Positions 37,191-46,739 of a stretch of DNA of 53,568 nucleotides are shown here, one piece after another. Position numbers and translations under genes: made by a program. How positions within the stretch are numbered: the first letter of the stretch is position 1; every line of letters begins with the position of its first letter. The notes below the pieces were generated by a model, which saw nothing but the letters and a program-made list of their open reading frames with translations, was not told where the DNA came from and did not search any database. The DNA is from CAWAMD01 sp963783045 (GTDB lineage Bacteria; Actinomycetota; Nitriliruptoria; Nitriliruptorales; Nitriliruptoraceae), in NCBI GenBank assembly GCA_963783045.1, contig CAWAMD010000010.1:1-53568 (forward strand), read 5' to 3'.

Positions 37191-37556
37191 GTGAGGATCC
37201 CCGTGCAGCTGTTCGTCTTCGTCCCGCTCATCGTGATCGTCGTCGGTGCCCTGGCGTGGATGTGGTGGTCCGGCCGCTCGGACCGCGACCCTGTGTCCTC
37301 GGTCGACTCGTTCAACCGGGCGCTGTCGGCCATGCAGCCGTCGGGCCCGGCCGCGCCGGCGCGTGATCGTGTGACCGCCCGCGAGGACCGGCCGACGCCG
37401 GAGGAGACCCACGACAGCACCGAGCCGTCAGCCGAGCCGACCCCCTCCGACAGCGACGACCTCACGGTCGAGCTCGACGACGAGGACCCCGACGCGGAGG
37501 TGGCAGGCCGGGACGAGAACCCGGAGCGGCCGGACATCATCCGTCCACGCGCCTGA
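37191..37556 (+). CDS. Hypothetical single-pass membrane protein
   Basis: 121 residues from GTG 37191. One N-terminal transmembrane helix (VQLFVFVPLIVIVVGALAWMWW, residues 5-26) is followed by a hydrophilic, acidic, Pro/Asp/Glu-rich domain (DDLTVELDDEDPDAEVAGRDENPERPDII). No domain is recognised. A -10-like TACGTT sits at about 37159-37164, within 30 bp of the start. It precedes the subtilase gene by 67 bp and may belong to the same envelope-linked group. Confidence 0.7.
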   Translation: MRIPVQLFVFVPLIVIVVGALAWMWWSGRSDRDPVSSVDSFNRALSAMQPSGPAAPARDRVTAREDRPTPEETHDSTEPSAEPTPSDSDDLTVELDDEDPDAEVAGRDENPERPDIIRPRA

Positions 37557-37623
37557 CACGACTCGGGCGATTCGCGGCCTGCCGTATCATCGTGAGGTCG
37601 ACCTTTCGCAGAGAGAGCCCCAC

Positions 37624-39175
37624 GTGTCGTCATCATCCCGACGCTCGCGGTTGCTCATCCTGCTCGTCATCGGCGCGGTCCTCGTGCCGGCCCTCGCGGA
37701 CGCCGCCATCGAGGACCCGTACCGGTCGCAGCAGTACGGCCTCGACCAGATCCACGCCACCCGCGCGTGGTCGGCGAGCGAGGGCGCCGGCGTGGTCATC
37801 GCCATCATCGACAGCGGCGTGGACCTGCAGCACCCGGACCTGCAGGAACGACTCGACCGGGACACGAGCGGGCACGTCGTCGGCCGTGACTTCGTCGACC
37901 ACGACGACACGCCTCAGGACGAGAACGGCCACGGGACGATGGTCGCGGGCATCGCGGCCGCGACCACCGGCAACGGCGTCGGGATCGCAAGCGTCGCCCC
38001 GCGTGCGCTGATCATGCCCGTGCGCGTGCTCGACGCCGACGGCGCCGGACGCTCGAGCGATGTGGACGCGGGCATCCGCTGGGCGGTCGACCACGGCGCG
38101 CAGGTCGTCAACCTCTCCCTCGAGTCCGTGGCGAGCCTGCCCGGCTCGGTCGTGCCCCAGGCGCCCGCCGGCGCGGTGCAGTACGCCTGGGACCACGGGG
38201 TCGTGGTCATCGCCGCATCCGGGAACAGCGGCAGCCCGTTCACCGACTACCCGAGCTCCGCGCCGGTGCTGCTCGTCGGCGCGACCGACCGCCAGGGTCG
38301 GCGGGCGGACTTCTCGGACAGGGGTCGCTCCGATGCCGTGATGGCCCCGGGGGTGGACATCGTGAGCACCTGGTGGTGCGCGCCGAGCGACGACCGCTGT
38401 GGCGGACAGGTCCACACCTACGGTGAGGCCGACGGGACGTCGTTCTCCGCCCCGTTCGTCGCCGGGATCGCGGCCCTGCTGCGTGCGACGGGGCTCGACA
38501 ACAGCCAGTCGGTGCGCCGCATCCGCGAGACGGCGCACGACATGGGCGCGGCCGGCCGCGATGCGGAGACGGGCTACGGGCTCGTCGATGCGGCGGCCGC
38601 GCTCGGGGTGGCGGCGCCCGGCGCCGTCACCGTCACCGAAGGCGTCACCCTCGCCGTCGCCCAGGCCGGCACCCAGCCCCGACACGACGAACGCCGCCGC
38701 GTCGCCGGGACCGACCGGCGCCCCGACGCCGTCCCCGTCGGCGACCGCGCCACCGGGCGGTACGGCGACGCCCGATGACCCGGATGCGCACCCCTCCCGG
38801 GGAACGGCCCAGCCCGGCGACACGGGCGGCACCGGCGGCACCGGAACGTCCGACGGGGCGGGGGGCGGCACGGGCAGCGGGGCCACCGGCGGGACGGCCG
38901 GTGGCACGGGGAACCCGGGGAACCCGGGGAGCACGGCCGGCGCGCCGGGCGCCGGCGACGCGGCCGCCACGCCGGAGCCTCCGGCGACCGTCGCCCCACC
39001 CGCGGGGGGCGTGGCCACCACGGCACCGTTGGCGGGCGAGCCCGTCACCGCGCCGCCGCCGCAGCGAGGTGGGCACACGACGATGGTGCGGCTGCTCGCG
39101 CTCGCGCTCGTGCTCGCCGCCGCCCTCGGTGTCGCCGCCGCGGCACGCCGACCGCACGGCAGCGGTCACGCCTGA
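37624..39175 (+). CDS. Membrane-anchored subtilisin-like (S8) serine protease, one frame break
   Basis: GTG 37624 starts a signal sequence (RRSRLLILLVIGAVLVPALADA). The S8 catalytic triad is complete: Asp63 (AIIDSGVDLQHPDL), His103 (NGHGTMVAGI) and Ser273 (GTSFSAPFVAGIAALL). After LGVAAP the frame is lost; removing one C at 38616-38619 gives a long Pro/Ser/Thr then Gly/Thr linker (APSPSPKASPSPSP) and a C-terminal transmembrane helix (VRLLALALVLAAALGVAAAA) with a basic end, stop 39175. The corrected protein is about 516 residues with an architecture like mycosins and other actinobacterial surface subtilases. No ESX genes are near, so a type VII role is not supported. Confidence 0.87.
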
Positions 39176-39269
39176 CGGTCAAGTTCTCCCGTTCACCCGC
39201 CGATCATCCGTCTACGGGCGGTCCTGGGGCCGTCCGGGTGCCGGCGGCTACCGAGTGAACGGAGCAGCG

Positions 39270-39665
39270 ATGGGCCACGCGGTCCACTACCGGGACGATG
39301 ACGGCGAGCAGCGCTTCGAGGACGTCGACTCGCTCGAGGCGGCCCTCGCGTTCGTCGAGACGCTGCGCAACGATCGCGACGTCACGGACGTCCGCGTCTT
39401 CCGCCAGGTCCCGATCGAGTTCAAGACCTACTACCGCGTGACGGTGGCGGGCGAGGACGAGACGCCGGCCGCGGCCGCGCAGACCCCGCTGTCCGTCCCC
39501 GACGAGCCACCGGCGCCGCGCGCCGGTCTGGACGAGCCGCCTCCCGGCTCGATGCCGCTCGTCCCTCCTGCGGCGGCGAACGGCGATGCTCCGGCGAACG
39601 ACGATGCTCCGGTGAACCGCGACGGTGAGCCGTCCCGCCGCGCGTCGCTCTTCAACCGAAGCTGA
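39270..39665 (+). CDS. Hypothetical protein with small alpha/beta N-terminal domain
   Basis: 131 residues from ATG 39270, with GGAG five bases upstream; GTG 39255 is a possible alternative. The first 70 residues look folded (HAVHYRDDDGEQRFEDVDSLEAALAFVETLRNDRDVTDVRVFRQVPIEFKTYYRVTV), with alternating strands and helix, and resemble short actinobacterial proteins of unknown role. The rest is Pro/Ala/Asp-rich and contains a repeated NGDAPANDDAPVN motif. No signal peptide. It lies between the subtilase and the PDZ-Lon gene in the same direction. Confidence 0.7.
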   Translation: MGHAVHYRDDDGEQRFEDVDSLEAALAFVETLRNDRDVTDVRVFRQVPIEFKTYYRVTVAGEDETPAAAAQTPLSVPDEPPAPRAGLDEPPPGSMPLVPPAAANGDAPANDDAPVNRDGEPSRRASLFNRS

Positions 39666-39728
39666 CCGCTCGTTCGTGGTCCGGGCGCACGCCGTGAGCG
39701 CGGCGTGCGCGCGGCTACACTCCCCGCC

Positions 39729-40802
39729 GTGCGCCGCCTGCTGATCGTCCTGTTGCTCCTGGCCGGCCTCGGCGTCGTCGCGCGGGGCGCGGTGCCCTGC
39801 GACGTCCTCGCGGTCCAGCCCTCCTGCTACATCGCCCTGTCGCCCGGGCCGGCGGAGGACACGCTGCAGATCGTGCAGGTCAGCGGGACGCGCGCCTACT
39901 CCTCGGCCGGTGAGCTGCTGCTCACCACCGTGTCCCTCGACCCGCAGCTCGACGTGGTGGAGTGGATCCGCGGCGCGTTCTCGCCCCGCGTCGAGGAGCT
40001 GCCCCGGCGGCAGCTCATCCCGCCGGGGCACGGCCTCGACGAGGTGCTCCAGGCGAACGTGCAGCTCATGACCGACAGCCAGCACGACGCCGCCATCGCG
40101 GCGCTGCACGAGCTCGGCTACCAGTTCGACACCGACTACGACGGCGCGACGGTGGAGGCCATCGCCGACGACGGGTCGGTCACCGACGGGGCGCTGCAGG
40201 TCGGCGACGTCATCACCGCCGTCGACGGCGAGACCGTCACCGACAACCGGGACGTCGTCCGGATGGTCGGCGAGCACGCCGTCGGCGACACGGTCACGTT
40301 CACGGTGCAGCGCGGCGACGAGACCCGCACGGCCGACGTGACCCTCGTCGAGAACCCCCAGCAGCCCGGGACGCCGTTCGTCGGGATCACGGTGTCCTCC
40401 TATCTGCAGCTGCCCGTGGACATCCAGATCGACGCCGGCCAGATCGGCGGGCCGTCGGCCGGGCTGATGTTCGCACTCTCGATCGTCGACAAGCTCGGTG
40501 CCGACGACCTCACCGGCGGGCAGGTGATCGCGGGCACGGGCGAGATCGACCGTGCCGGCAACGTCGGCCCGATCGGCGGCATCCAGCAGAAGGTGATCGG
40601 CGCGGTCGACCGCGGTGGCGACCGGCGTCCGGCCTCGGTCTTCCTCGTGCCGGAGGACAACCTCGCCGCGGCACGGCACGCGGCCGTGGACCGCGACGTG
40701 CTGCTCGTCCCCGTCGGCACGCTGCACGACGCCGTGCAGGCGCTGCAGTCGCTGCGGGACGGCAAGGAGCCCGCCGGAGCCCTCGCGCTGTCAGCGGGAT
40801 GA
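39729..40802 (+). CDS. YlbL-type PDZ and Lon-S16 serine protease
   Basis: 357 residues from GTG 39729. A -10-like TACACT at 39716-39721 lies seven bases before this start, so the transcript is probably leaderless; an upstream in-frame GTG at 39705 is less likely. One transmembrane helix (LLIVLLLLAGLGVVARGA) is followed by a PDZ domain (VEAIADDGSVTDGALQVGDVITAVDGETV) and a Lon S16 domain with the Ser243/Lys288 dyad (GGPSAGLMFAL and IGGIQQKVIGA). This YlbL/SdrC-like architecture is common in Actinomycetota and Firmicutes; in Bacillus, YlbL removes the cell-division inhibitor YneA after DNA damage. Substrate here is unknown. Confidence 0.92.
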   Translation: MRRLLIVLLLLAGLGVVARGAVPCDVLAVQPSCYIALSPGPAEDTLQIVQVSGTRAYSSAGELLLTTVSLDPQLDVVEWIRGAFSPRVEELPRRQLIPPGHGLDEVLQANVQLMTDSQHDAAIAALHELGYQFDTDYDGATVEAIADDGSVTDGALQVGDVITAVDGETVTDNRDVVRMVGEHAVGDTVTFTVQRGDETRTADVTLVENPQQPGTPFVGITVSSYLQLPVDIQIDAGQIGGPSAGLMFALSIVDKLGADDLTGGQVIAGTGEIDRAGNVGPIGGIQQKVIGAVDRGGDRRPASVFLVPEDNLAAARHAAVDRDVLLVPVGTLHDAVQALQSLRDGKEPAGALALSAG

Positions 40803-40892
40803 GATGAGCGGTCAACGCGCGGTCACGTCGGGGCGCCGGCCACGCGCGCCGATGACCGCGACGCTGCACCCTGTGACGGCGGAGGGGAGTCC

Positions 40893-43560
40893 GTGAACGG
40901 CGGCGTCGCCATCCCGCTGCACCTCACGGTGCACGTGCTGGGGCTCACCGTGGCCCTGGGGCTCGTCGCGTACGCCGTCGCCCGTCGCCGGCAGGCGGAC
41001 GCCGGCTGGATGGGCCTGCTCCTCGGTGGTCTGCTCATCGCGGTCAGCCACGTGGCGACCGGGGCGCTGCTCGCGGGCGGTGCGCTGTGGCCCGCCTACC
41101 TCCGTGCTGCCGGCTATGCGGCGCTCGCCGTCGGCGCTGCCGGGCGGCTGGTCGGTCAGAGTGCCGCCGTCGTCGCGCTGGCACCCCCCACGCCGGATCT
41201 CGCGGCGGCCGTCGCCGGCCTCATGGCGGCCCTGGCCACGGCCCGGGGCGTGCTGGGCCGGGGGCGGGACGTCCTGTCACTCGCCGGGGGGCTGCTCCTG
41301 TGGGCCGGCGCCGACCTCCTCGCCCGGCCGCAGCCGTTGACCGCGGCGGCGCTCTCGCTCGCCGGCTCGGCGGCGGTCGGCTGGTGGCTGCTCAGCCGCT
41401 CCCGCCGGTCGCTGCTCACCCGGTTCGTCGGGTCCTTCATCGTCGTGCTCATGATCCTGGTCGTGGGGCTGGCGTCGGCGAGCGGGTTCGTCTTCAGCCT
41501 CGACCTCGAGCACGACCAGCTCGCGCGCCTCGACGACCTCGCGTCGGCACGGGTCCAGCAGGTGACGCAGGACTGGCCGACGGAGATGCGCCGGATCGCC
41601 GTGCCGCTCACGGGCCGGCGTCTCGACGATGCGCTGACCCGGGCGCAGCAGTCGGGCGGCGAGGCCAACCTGGACTCCCTCGCCTCGACCGTGGCGACGT
41701 TCCCGGGTGTCGACCTCGTCGTCCTCGTCGGTCGCCAGGGCCAGCTGCTGGGGTCGTGGTCGACGGCGCTCGACGGGCCGCTGGCACCCGCGGACGCGCG
41801 CACCGTCGCCGGCGATCCGATGGTCGGCGGGGCGCTGCAGGGCTCGGAGGTGGCCGGCCTCGTACCGCTCGGCAGCGGGCGGCTCGTGGCGGCGGGCCTC
41901 GCCCCGGTGGCGCCGCGTGACGCGTCGGACGCGCCCCGGCTCGACCGGCAGTCGGGCGTGCTCGTGGTCGGCCGGTTCGTGACCGATCCGCGGCTCGTGG
42001 ACGAGATCCACCGCCGCAGCGGGGCCGACGCCACGATCCTCGTCGCCGGTCAGTCGGTCGTCTCCACGCTCCCCGACGGACAGGGCGCTGCCGTCGCCGA
42101 GCTGGCCGATGCCGATGACACCTCCCGCACGGTGGACGTGGCCGGCTCCCGGCGCTTCATGGCCGCCGCCCCGATCGTCGACGACGCGGGCGACCGGCTC
42201 GGGGCTGTGGTGCTCACCCTCGACGCCGGGACCCTCGCCGGGGTCCAGGACGCGTCGGCACGGATGCTGTTCTTCGTCGCCTTCGGCGGCATGCTCGCGG
42301 CGGTCGCGCTCGCATGGGCTGCGTCGAGCCGGACGACGCGGCCGGTGCGACGGCTCACGGAGGCCGCCGAGGCGGTCGCGGCCGGCGACCTCGAGGTGGC
42401 CGTCGACGTGCGCCGCGACGACGAGGTGGGGCGACTCGCCCGCTCGTTCAACGAGATGACCGGCTCCCTGGCCGAGCGAGAGGAGGCGCTGCGCCGGGCC
42501 GCGGCGACGGAGGCCGCCCTGCGCACCCGCCTCGAGATCGTGACCTCCTCGATCGGTGAGGCACTGATCGCCGCCGACGGCGACGGCCGGATCACCACCG
42601 CGAACCCGGCGGCGGCCGCGCTGTTCGGCACGAGTCTTCAGCGACTCCCCGGGCGGCGCGTGGAGGCGGTCCTGCGGGGCACCGACCTCGCCGGGACACC
42701 GCTGCTGTCCGCGCTCGGCGGCCCCGCCGCCGCGGGCCCCGCAGCCGTGCGTGGCACCGTCGGGGCGGGCGAGCACGCGACGCCGGTCGCCGCGACCGCG
42801 GCCCCGATCGTCGGAGCGGACGGGCAGCGACACGGGCGTGTCTACGTGCTGCGCGACATCCGCGGCGAGGTCGAGGTCGAGCGCATGAAGACCGAGTTCC
42901 TCGCCAACATCTCCCACGAGCTGCGGACCCCCCTGACCCCGATCAAGGGCTACGCCGAGGTCATCCACAGCAAGGATGTCGGCCGCGAGCGGACCGCCGA
43001 GTTCGCCCGCCACATCGCGACCGCGGCCGGAACGTCTCGAACGCATCATCGGGATGCTCGTCGACTTCGCAGCGCTCGAGGCCGGCCGCATCGAGGTCAG
43101 CCTCGAGCCGACCGACGTGGGCGAGGTCGTCGACGAGGTCCTGTGCCAGTGGCGGGAGCGTGCGTCGGATCGCACCTTCGTGCGGCGCGTCGCTCGCGAC
43201 CTCGCGCCGGTGCAGGTGGACCCGGCGCTGCTACGGCGCGTCTTCGAGGAGCTCGTCGACAACGCGGTCAAGTTCAGCGACGACACGGTCAGTATCCTGG
43301 CCGCACAGGAGGATCGAGACACCGTCCGCGTCACCGTCCGCGACCGCGGCCAGGGCATCGCCCCCGAGGAGCTCACCACCATCCTGCGTGACTTCCATCA
43401 GGTGGATGGGAGCGCCACCCGTCGCTACGGCGGGCTCGGACTGGGGCTGTCGATCGTCCAGCGGATCGTGGCCCGCTTCGGCGCCGACATCGAGGTGCGG
43501 TCCGAGCCGGAGCAGGGAACCGACGTGATCGTGCTCCTCCCGACCGTGGAGCCGAGATGA
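40893..43560 (+). CDS. Sensor histidine kinase (TM, HAMP, PAS, HisKA, HATPase), one frame break
   Basis: GTG 40893 has GGGGAG five bases upstream. Seven hydrophobic segments open the protein, then one more before an extracellular sensor region (about residues 195-440) and another before HAMP (RPVRRLTEAAEAVAAGDLEVAV). A PAS domain (IGEALIAADGDGRITTANPAAAALFG) precedes the HisKA box FLANISHELRTPL (His675). Removing one G at 43029-43030 rejoins the frame (HIATAAERLERIIGML) and leads to the N-box (ELVDNAVKFSDD) and G-boxes (DRGQGIAPEE, GLGLGLSIV). Total about 888 residues. No response regulator is adjacent, so its partner is elsewhere. It overlaps the next gene by ATGA. Confidence 0.9.
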
Positions 43561-44912
43561 GCCAGACGCTGCCGCGCCCCACCGCCGCCCCGTCGCACGA
43601 CCGGGCGGCGGGCGAGCGTGCGGTGGTCGGCACGGCGTCCCGGTCGGCCCCGTCGGCGCGGGCCTCGGCCTGGACCGCCGTGCTGGCCGTCGTGGTGGCG
43701 GTGGCGCTCGCGCCCTTCGGCGGGACGGGTGGGCTGCCGGCGGGGGTCGCCGCGCGACTGCGCGCCGGGCAGCTCGAGCGCCTCGACGGGCAGCGCTGGG
43801 TGCCCGTGGCAGTCGACGGGACCGTGCCCGAGGGCGCCCGGGTGCGGACCGCCGACGGGCGGGCATCCCTGGCCGTGGCGGGCGGGACGCTCGAGCTCGC
43901 CCCGGCGACCGAGGCGGCGCTGACCCGCACGCGCACGGCGCTGGCCGGTGGCAGCGTGCTGGTCGAGAGCTCGCGGTCACGGACGGTGACGCGTGGCACG
44001 GTGACTGCGAGCGGCCAGGGTGCCTGGCGCGTCGACGCCGACGGCGCGCCGCGCGTCGGCGTGTACCGGGGAGGCGTCGCCGTCTCCGACGCGCAGGGCC
44101 GCCAGGTCGCCGTCGGGAGGCTCGCCGAGGTCAGCCTCGTCGACGGGGCGCCCGGGGCCAGGGCGCTGCCGCTGCGCTACCGCTCCTCGGATCCGTGGGA
44201 CGCGCGCCTCGTCGCGTCGGCGATCGCGGTCGACCGGCAGGCGAGCCGGCTCACCGCGTCCCTCGCCGCGAGCTACGGGCCGGCCGTGCGGCCCGCCGCC
44301 TTCTACGCCGATTTCGCCACGCCGGCCGACCGTCCGGCGCTGACTGCCCTGGCGCCCGCGGTCGACGGCGCGGGCTTCGGTCCGCCGGCCGACGTGCTGC
44401 TCGGCCTCGTCGTCGTCGACATGCTCCGGACACGCGAGGCCATGACGGCCGCCGCCGCGCTCGACGAGGTCACCGGTCTGCGTCGCGACGGTGCGCGCTG
44501 GGGGCTGGTGCTCGCCCGCCACGGGCTCGACTCCGGTGACCTGCGGGCGGCGGCTGATCGTGCGCTCCGCCGCCAGCAGGCCGCTGGGGGCCCGACCGGG
44601 AGGGCCGCGGGCGCCGGGACCGCCGCGGGGGACGTCGCCGCCGGTGGCGCCGGTGCGCCGCCCGCCACCACGCCGACGACCGAGCCGACACCACCGCCCG
44701 GCGACACGAGCTCGCCGGGGGACGAGCCTGGCCCCGGCAGCGAGCCGGGCCCGCTCGACCCCGTCGATCCGGTGATCGACGAGGCCGACGGCGCGGTCGG
44801 TGACGTGCCCGGGGGCCCGGCCGCGGTCGACGCGGCGCGGACGGTGGTCGACACCGTGGACGACCTCCTGAGCGGTCCGACGGGACAGGCCACCGCCATC
44901 CTGCCGCCCTGA
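43557..44912 (+). CDS. FecR-domain-like exported protein
   Basis: 451 residues from ATG 43557, overlapping the kinase stop. One transmembrane/signal segment (AWTAVLAVVVAVALAPFGG) is followed by a FecR-like beta domain (WVPVAVDGTVPEGARVRTADGRASLAVAGGTLELAPATEAALT then VTASGQGAWRVDADGAPRVGVYRGGVAVSD). The middle is helical (AVDRQASRLTASLAASY, VDMLRTREAMTAAAALDEV) and the C-terminus is a Gly/Pro/Thr/Ser-rich linker. FecR domains in Gram-positives are often surface modules acting with signalling systems. The overlap with a histidine kinase suggests it is that kinase's extracytoplasmic partner or target. Confidence 0.8.
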   Translation: MSQTLPRPTAAPSHDRAAGERAVVGTASRSAPSARASAWTAVLAVVVAVALAPFGGTGGLPAGVAARLRAGQLERLDGQRWVPVAVDGTVPEGARVRTADGRASLAVAGGTLELAPATEAALTRTRTALAGGSVLVESSRSRTVTRGTVTASGQGAWRVDADGAPRVGVYRGGVAVSDAQGRQVAVGRLAEVSLVDGAPGARALPLRYRSSDPWDARLVASAIAVDRQASRLTASLAASYGPAVRPAAFYADFATPADRPALTALAPAVDGAGFGPPADVLLGLVVVDMLRTREAMTAAAALDEVTGLRRDGARWGLVLARHGLDSGDLRAAADRALRRQQAAGGPTGRAAGAGTAAGDVAAGGAGAPPATTPTTEPTPPPGDTSSPGDEPGPGSEPGPLDPVDPVIDEADGAVGDVPGGPAAVDAARTVVDTVDDLLSGPTGQATAILPP

Positions 44913-45000
44913 CAGCCCGAGAAGTCACGGACCGTGAGGTCGGACGTGGCTATGCTGCGCCTGACGACGTCGTCCCGCGTTGCCGCGAGGGGGAAACACC

Positions 45001-46596
45001 GTGCTGAATCCTGAAGAGATCGCCTCCCGGGAGTTCCTGGTCGCGCTTCGCGGCTTCGACCGGGACGAGGTGACGACGTTCCTGGAGGACGTGGCGGGCG
45101 ACGTCGACAAGCTGCAGCGCCAGGTTCGCGACCTCGAGGGCAAGCTGTCCGAGGCTCGATCGGGTGGCGACGGCGCTCCGTCGGTCCCCTCCGACCCGCG
45201 GGACGCGTTCAAGGCCCTCGGCGAGGAGACCACCCGCATCCTGGTCGCCGCCGAGGAATCGGCGACCGAGATCCGCGAGAAGGCCGACACCGAGGCTCGC
45301 AACACGATCGAGAGCGCCCAGAAGCGGGCCCGCGAGGAGCTCGACGGCGCGCAGAAGCGCGCGAAGGAAGAGCTCGACAGCGCCAGGCGGCAGGCCCGCG
45401 AGGACGTTGAGGAGGCGCGTCGGTCGGCGAACCGGATCGTCACCGAGGCCGAGGCGCAGCGCGACGGCATCGCCGACGAGATCCGCAGTCTCGAGGCGGC
45501 GCGCGACCGACTCGTCGGCGACCTCCGGACCGCGCTGAGCGCGGTCCACGAGTCGGTCGGTGACCTCACCGGCGACGCGGAGGCCACCGGGACGGCGCCC
45601 GAGGGCGAGGACGAGGCCGGGGAGGACGACGAGGCCGGCGACGACGATGCGGAGATTGCCAGAGCCGCGGCCGAGGCGTCGGCCGACATCGCAACATCCA
45701 GCGAGCCATCCCTCGGCGACACCCTCGTCGCCGACCGCGAGCACATCGAGCCCGCCGAGGCAGCACCGGCCGGCGACGAGAACGCGGCCGTGACGTTGGC
45801 CGTCGCGAGGACGCCCGACGCCGAGCCGGACGCCGAGGTCGACCAGGTCGCCGCCGCCACCGATCGGGGGACCGATTCCGAGGAGTGGGCCGCCACCGCG
45901 ACGATGGAGCACGACGCCTTCGAGCTGCGCGAGCAGTCGCTGTCCGGGGTCCGTCCCGGCATGCTCCGTCGGCTCAAGCGGGCGCTGCAGGACGTGCAGA
46001 ACGGCGCGCTCGACAGCCTGCGTCGCGCCGACGACGACCCCGACCTCGACGGGCTGCTGCCAGCGGACGACGACCTCGCCACGGTCGGTGCCGTGGGCCA
46101 GATGTTCCTCACGGCGGCCTATCGCGCCGGCCTGAGCGACGCCGCCACGCTGGCCGATGGCACGCTCGACGAGGACGCCGGCGACGCGACCCGTATTCCT
46201 GCGGCGGCCTCCTCGTTCCGTGACGCGCTGACGCACGAGATCACGTCGTCGCTGCGAGCCACCCTCCGAGCCGGTATCGACGCGGGAGAGCCCGAGACGT
46301 CCCTGTCCGAGCGCATCGGTGAGGTCTTCCGCGACCTCAAGGGGCCGGTCGTCGAAGGTGTGGTCGAGGAGCATCTCACCCGCATCTACAGCGACGGGGC
46401 GGAGGACGCCTGGCTCGAGCTCGGCGTCGAGGAGACCGTGTGGCTGGTCGGCGACGAGCCGCGCTGTCCCGAGAACCGCTGCAGGACGAATGCCAACGAG
46501 GGTCCCGTCGAGCTCGGTGAGGACTATCCGAGCGGCCACCGCGTGCCGCCGGCCCACAGCGGCTGCACGTGCGTCCTCGTGCCCGCGCCACGGTAA
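45001..46596 (+). CDS. DivIVA-like coiled-coil protein with phage-head-type C-terminus
   Basis: 531 residues from GTG 45001, with GAGGGGG seven bases upstream. The start VLNPEEIASREFLVALRGFDRDEVTTFLEDV is a DivIVA membrane/curvature-binding motif. Residues 40-190 are a strong coiled coil (for example AREELDGAQKRAKEELDSARRQAREDVEEARR). An acidic linker of about 110 residues follows, then a helical domain (LRRLKRALQDVQNGALDSL, EITSSLRATLRAGIDAG) ending in CPENRCRTNANEGPVELGE and PAHSGCTCVLVP, the Cys pattern of SPP1 gp7/Mu gpF minor head proteins. That C-terminal match is by eye. It may act at poles or septa. A TATGCT -10-like element lies at 44951-44956. Confidence 0.85.
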   Translation: MLNPEEIASREFLVALRGFDRDEVTTFLEDVAGDVDKLQRQVRDLEGKLSEARSGGDGAPSVPSDPRDAFKALGEETTRILVAAEESATEIREKADTEARNTIESAQKRAREELDGAQKRAKEELDSARRQAREDVEEARRSANRIVTEAEAQRDGIADEIRSLEAARDRLVGDLRTALSAVHESVGDLTGDAEATGTAPEGEDEAGEDDEAGDDDAEIARAAAEASADIATSSEPSLGDTLVADREHIEPAEAAPAGDENAAVTLAVARTPDAEPDAEVDQVAAATDRGTDSEEWAATATMEHDAFELREQSLSGVRPGMLRRLKRALQDVQNGALDSLRRADDDPDLDGLLPADDDLATVGAVGQMFLTAAYRAGLSDAATLADGTLDEDAGDATRIPAAASSFRDALTHEITSSLRATLRAGIDAGEPETSLSERIGEVFRDLKGPVVEGVVEEHLTRIYSDGAEDAWLELGVEETVWLVGDEPRCPENRCRTNANEGPVELGEDYPSGHRVPPAHSGCTCVLVPAPR

Positions 46597-46739
46597 GGTA
46601 GGCAAAGCCCCCGAAACGGCCCGGGCGCTCGATCGGTCGGCCGCGCGGCCCCCCTCGCGCTTGCTTCGGTCACGCGTGCTCGGTGTTGACCCTGCCGCCT
46701 CCGGGCGGCCATACCCGCGACCGTCGAGGAGATGGCATC

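Noticed and set aside
37624..39175. Subtilase considered as a type VII secretion mycosin.
   Set aside because: The architecture is similar, but no EccB/C/D/E, EsxA/B or PE/PPE-like genes occur nearby.
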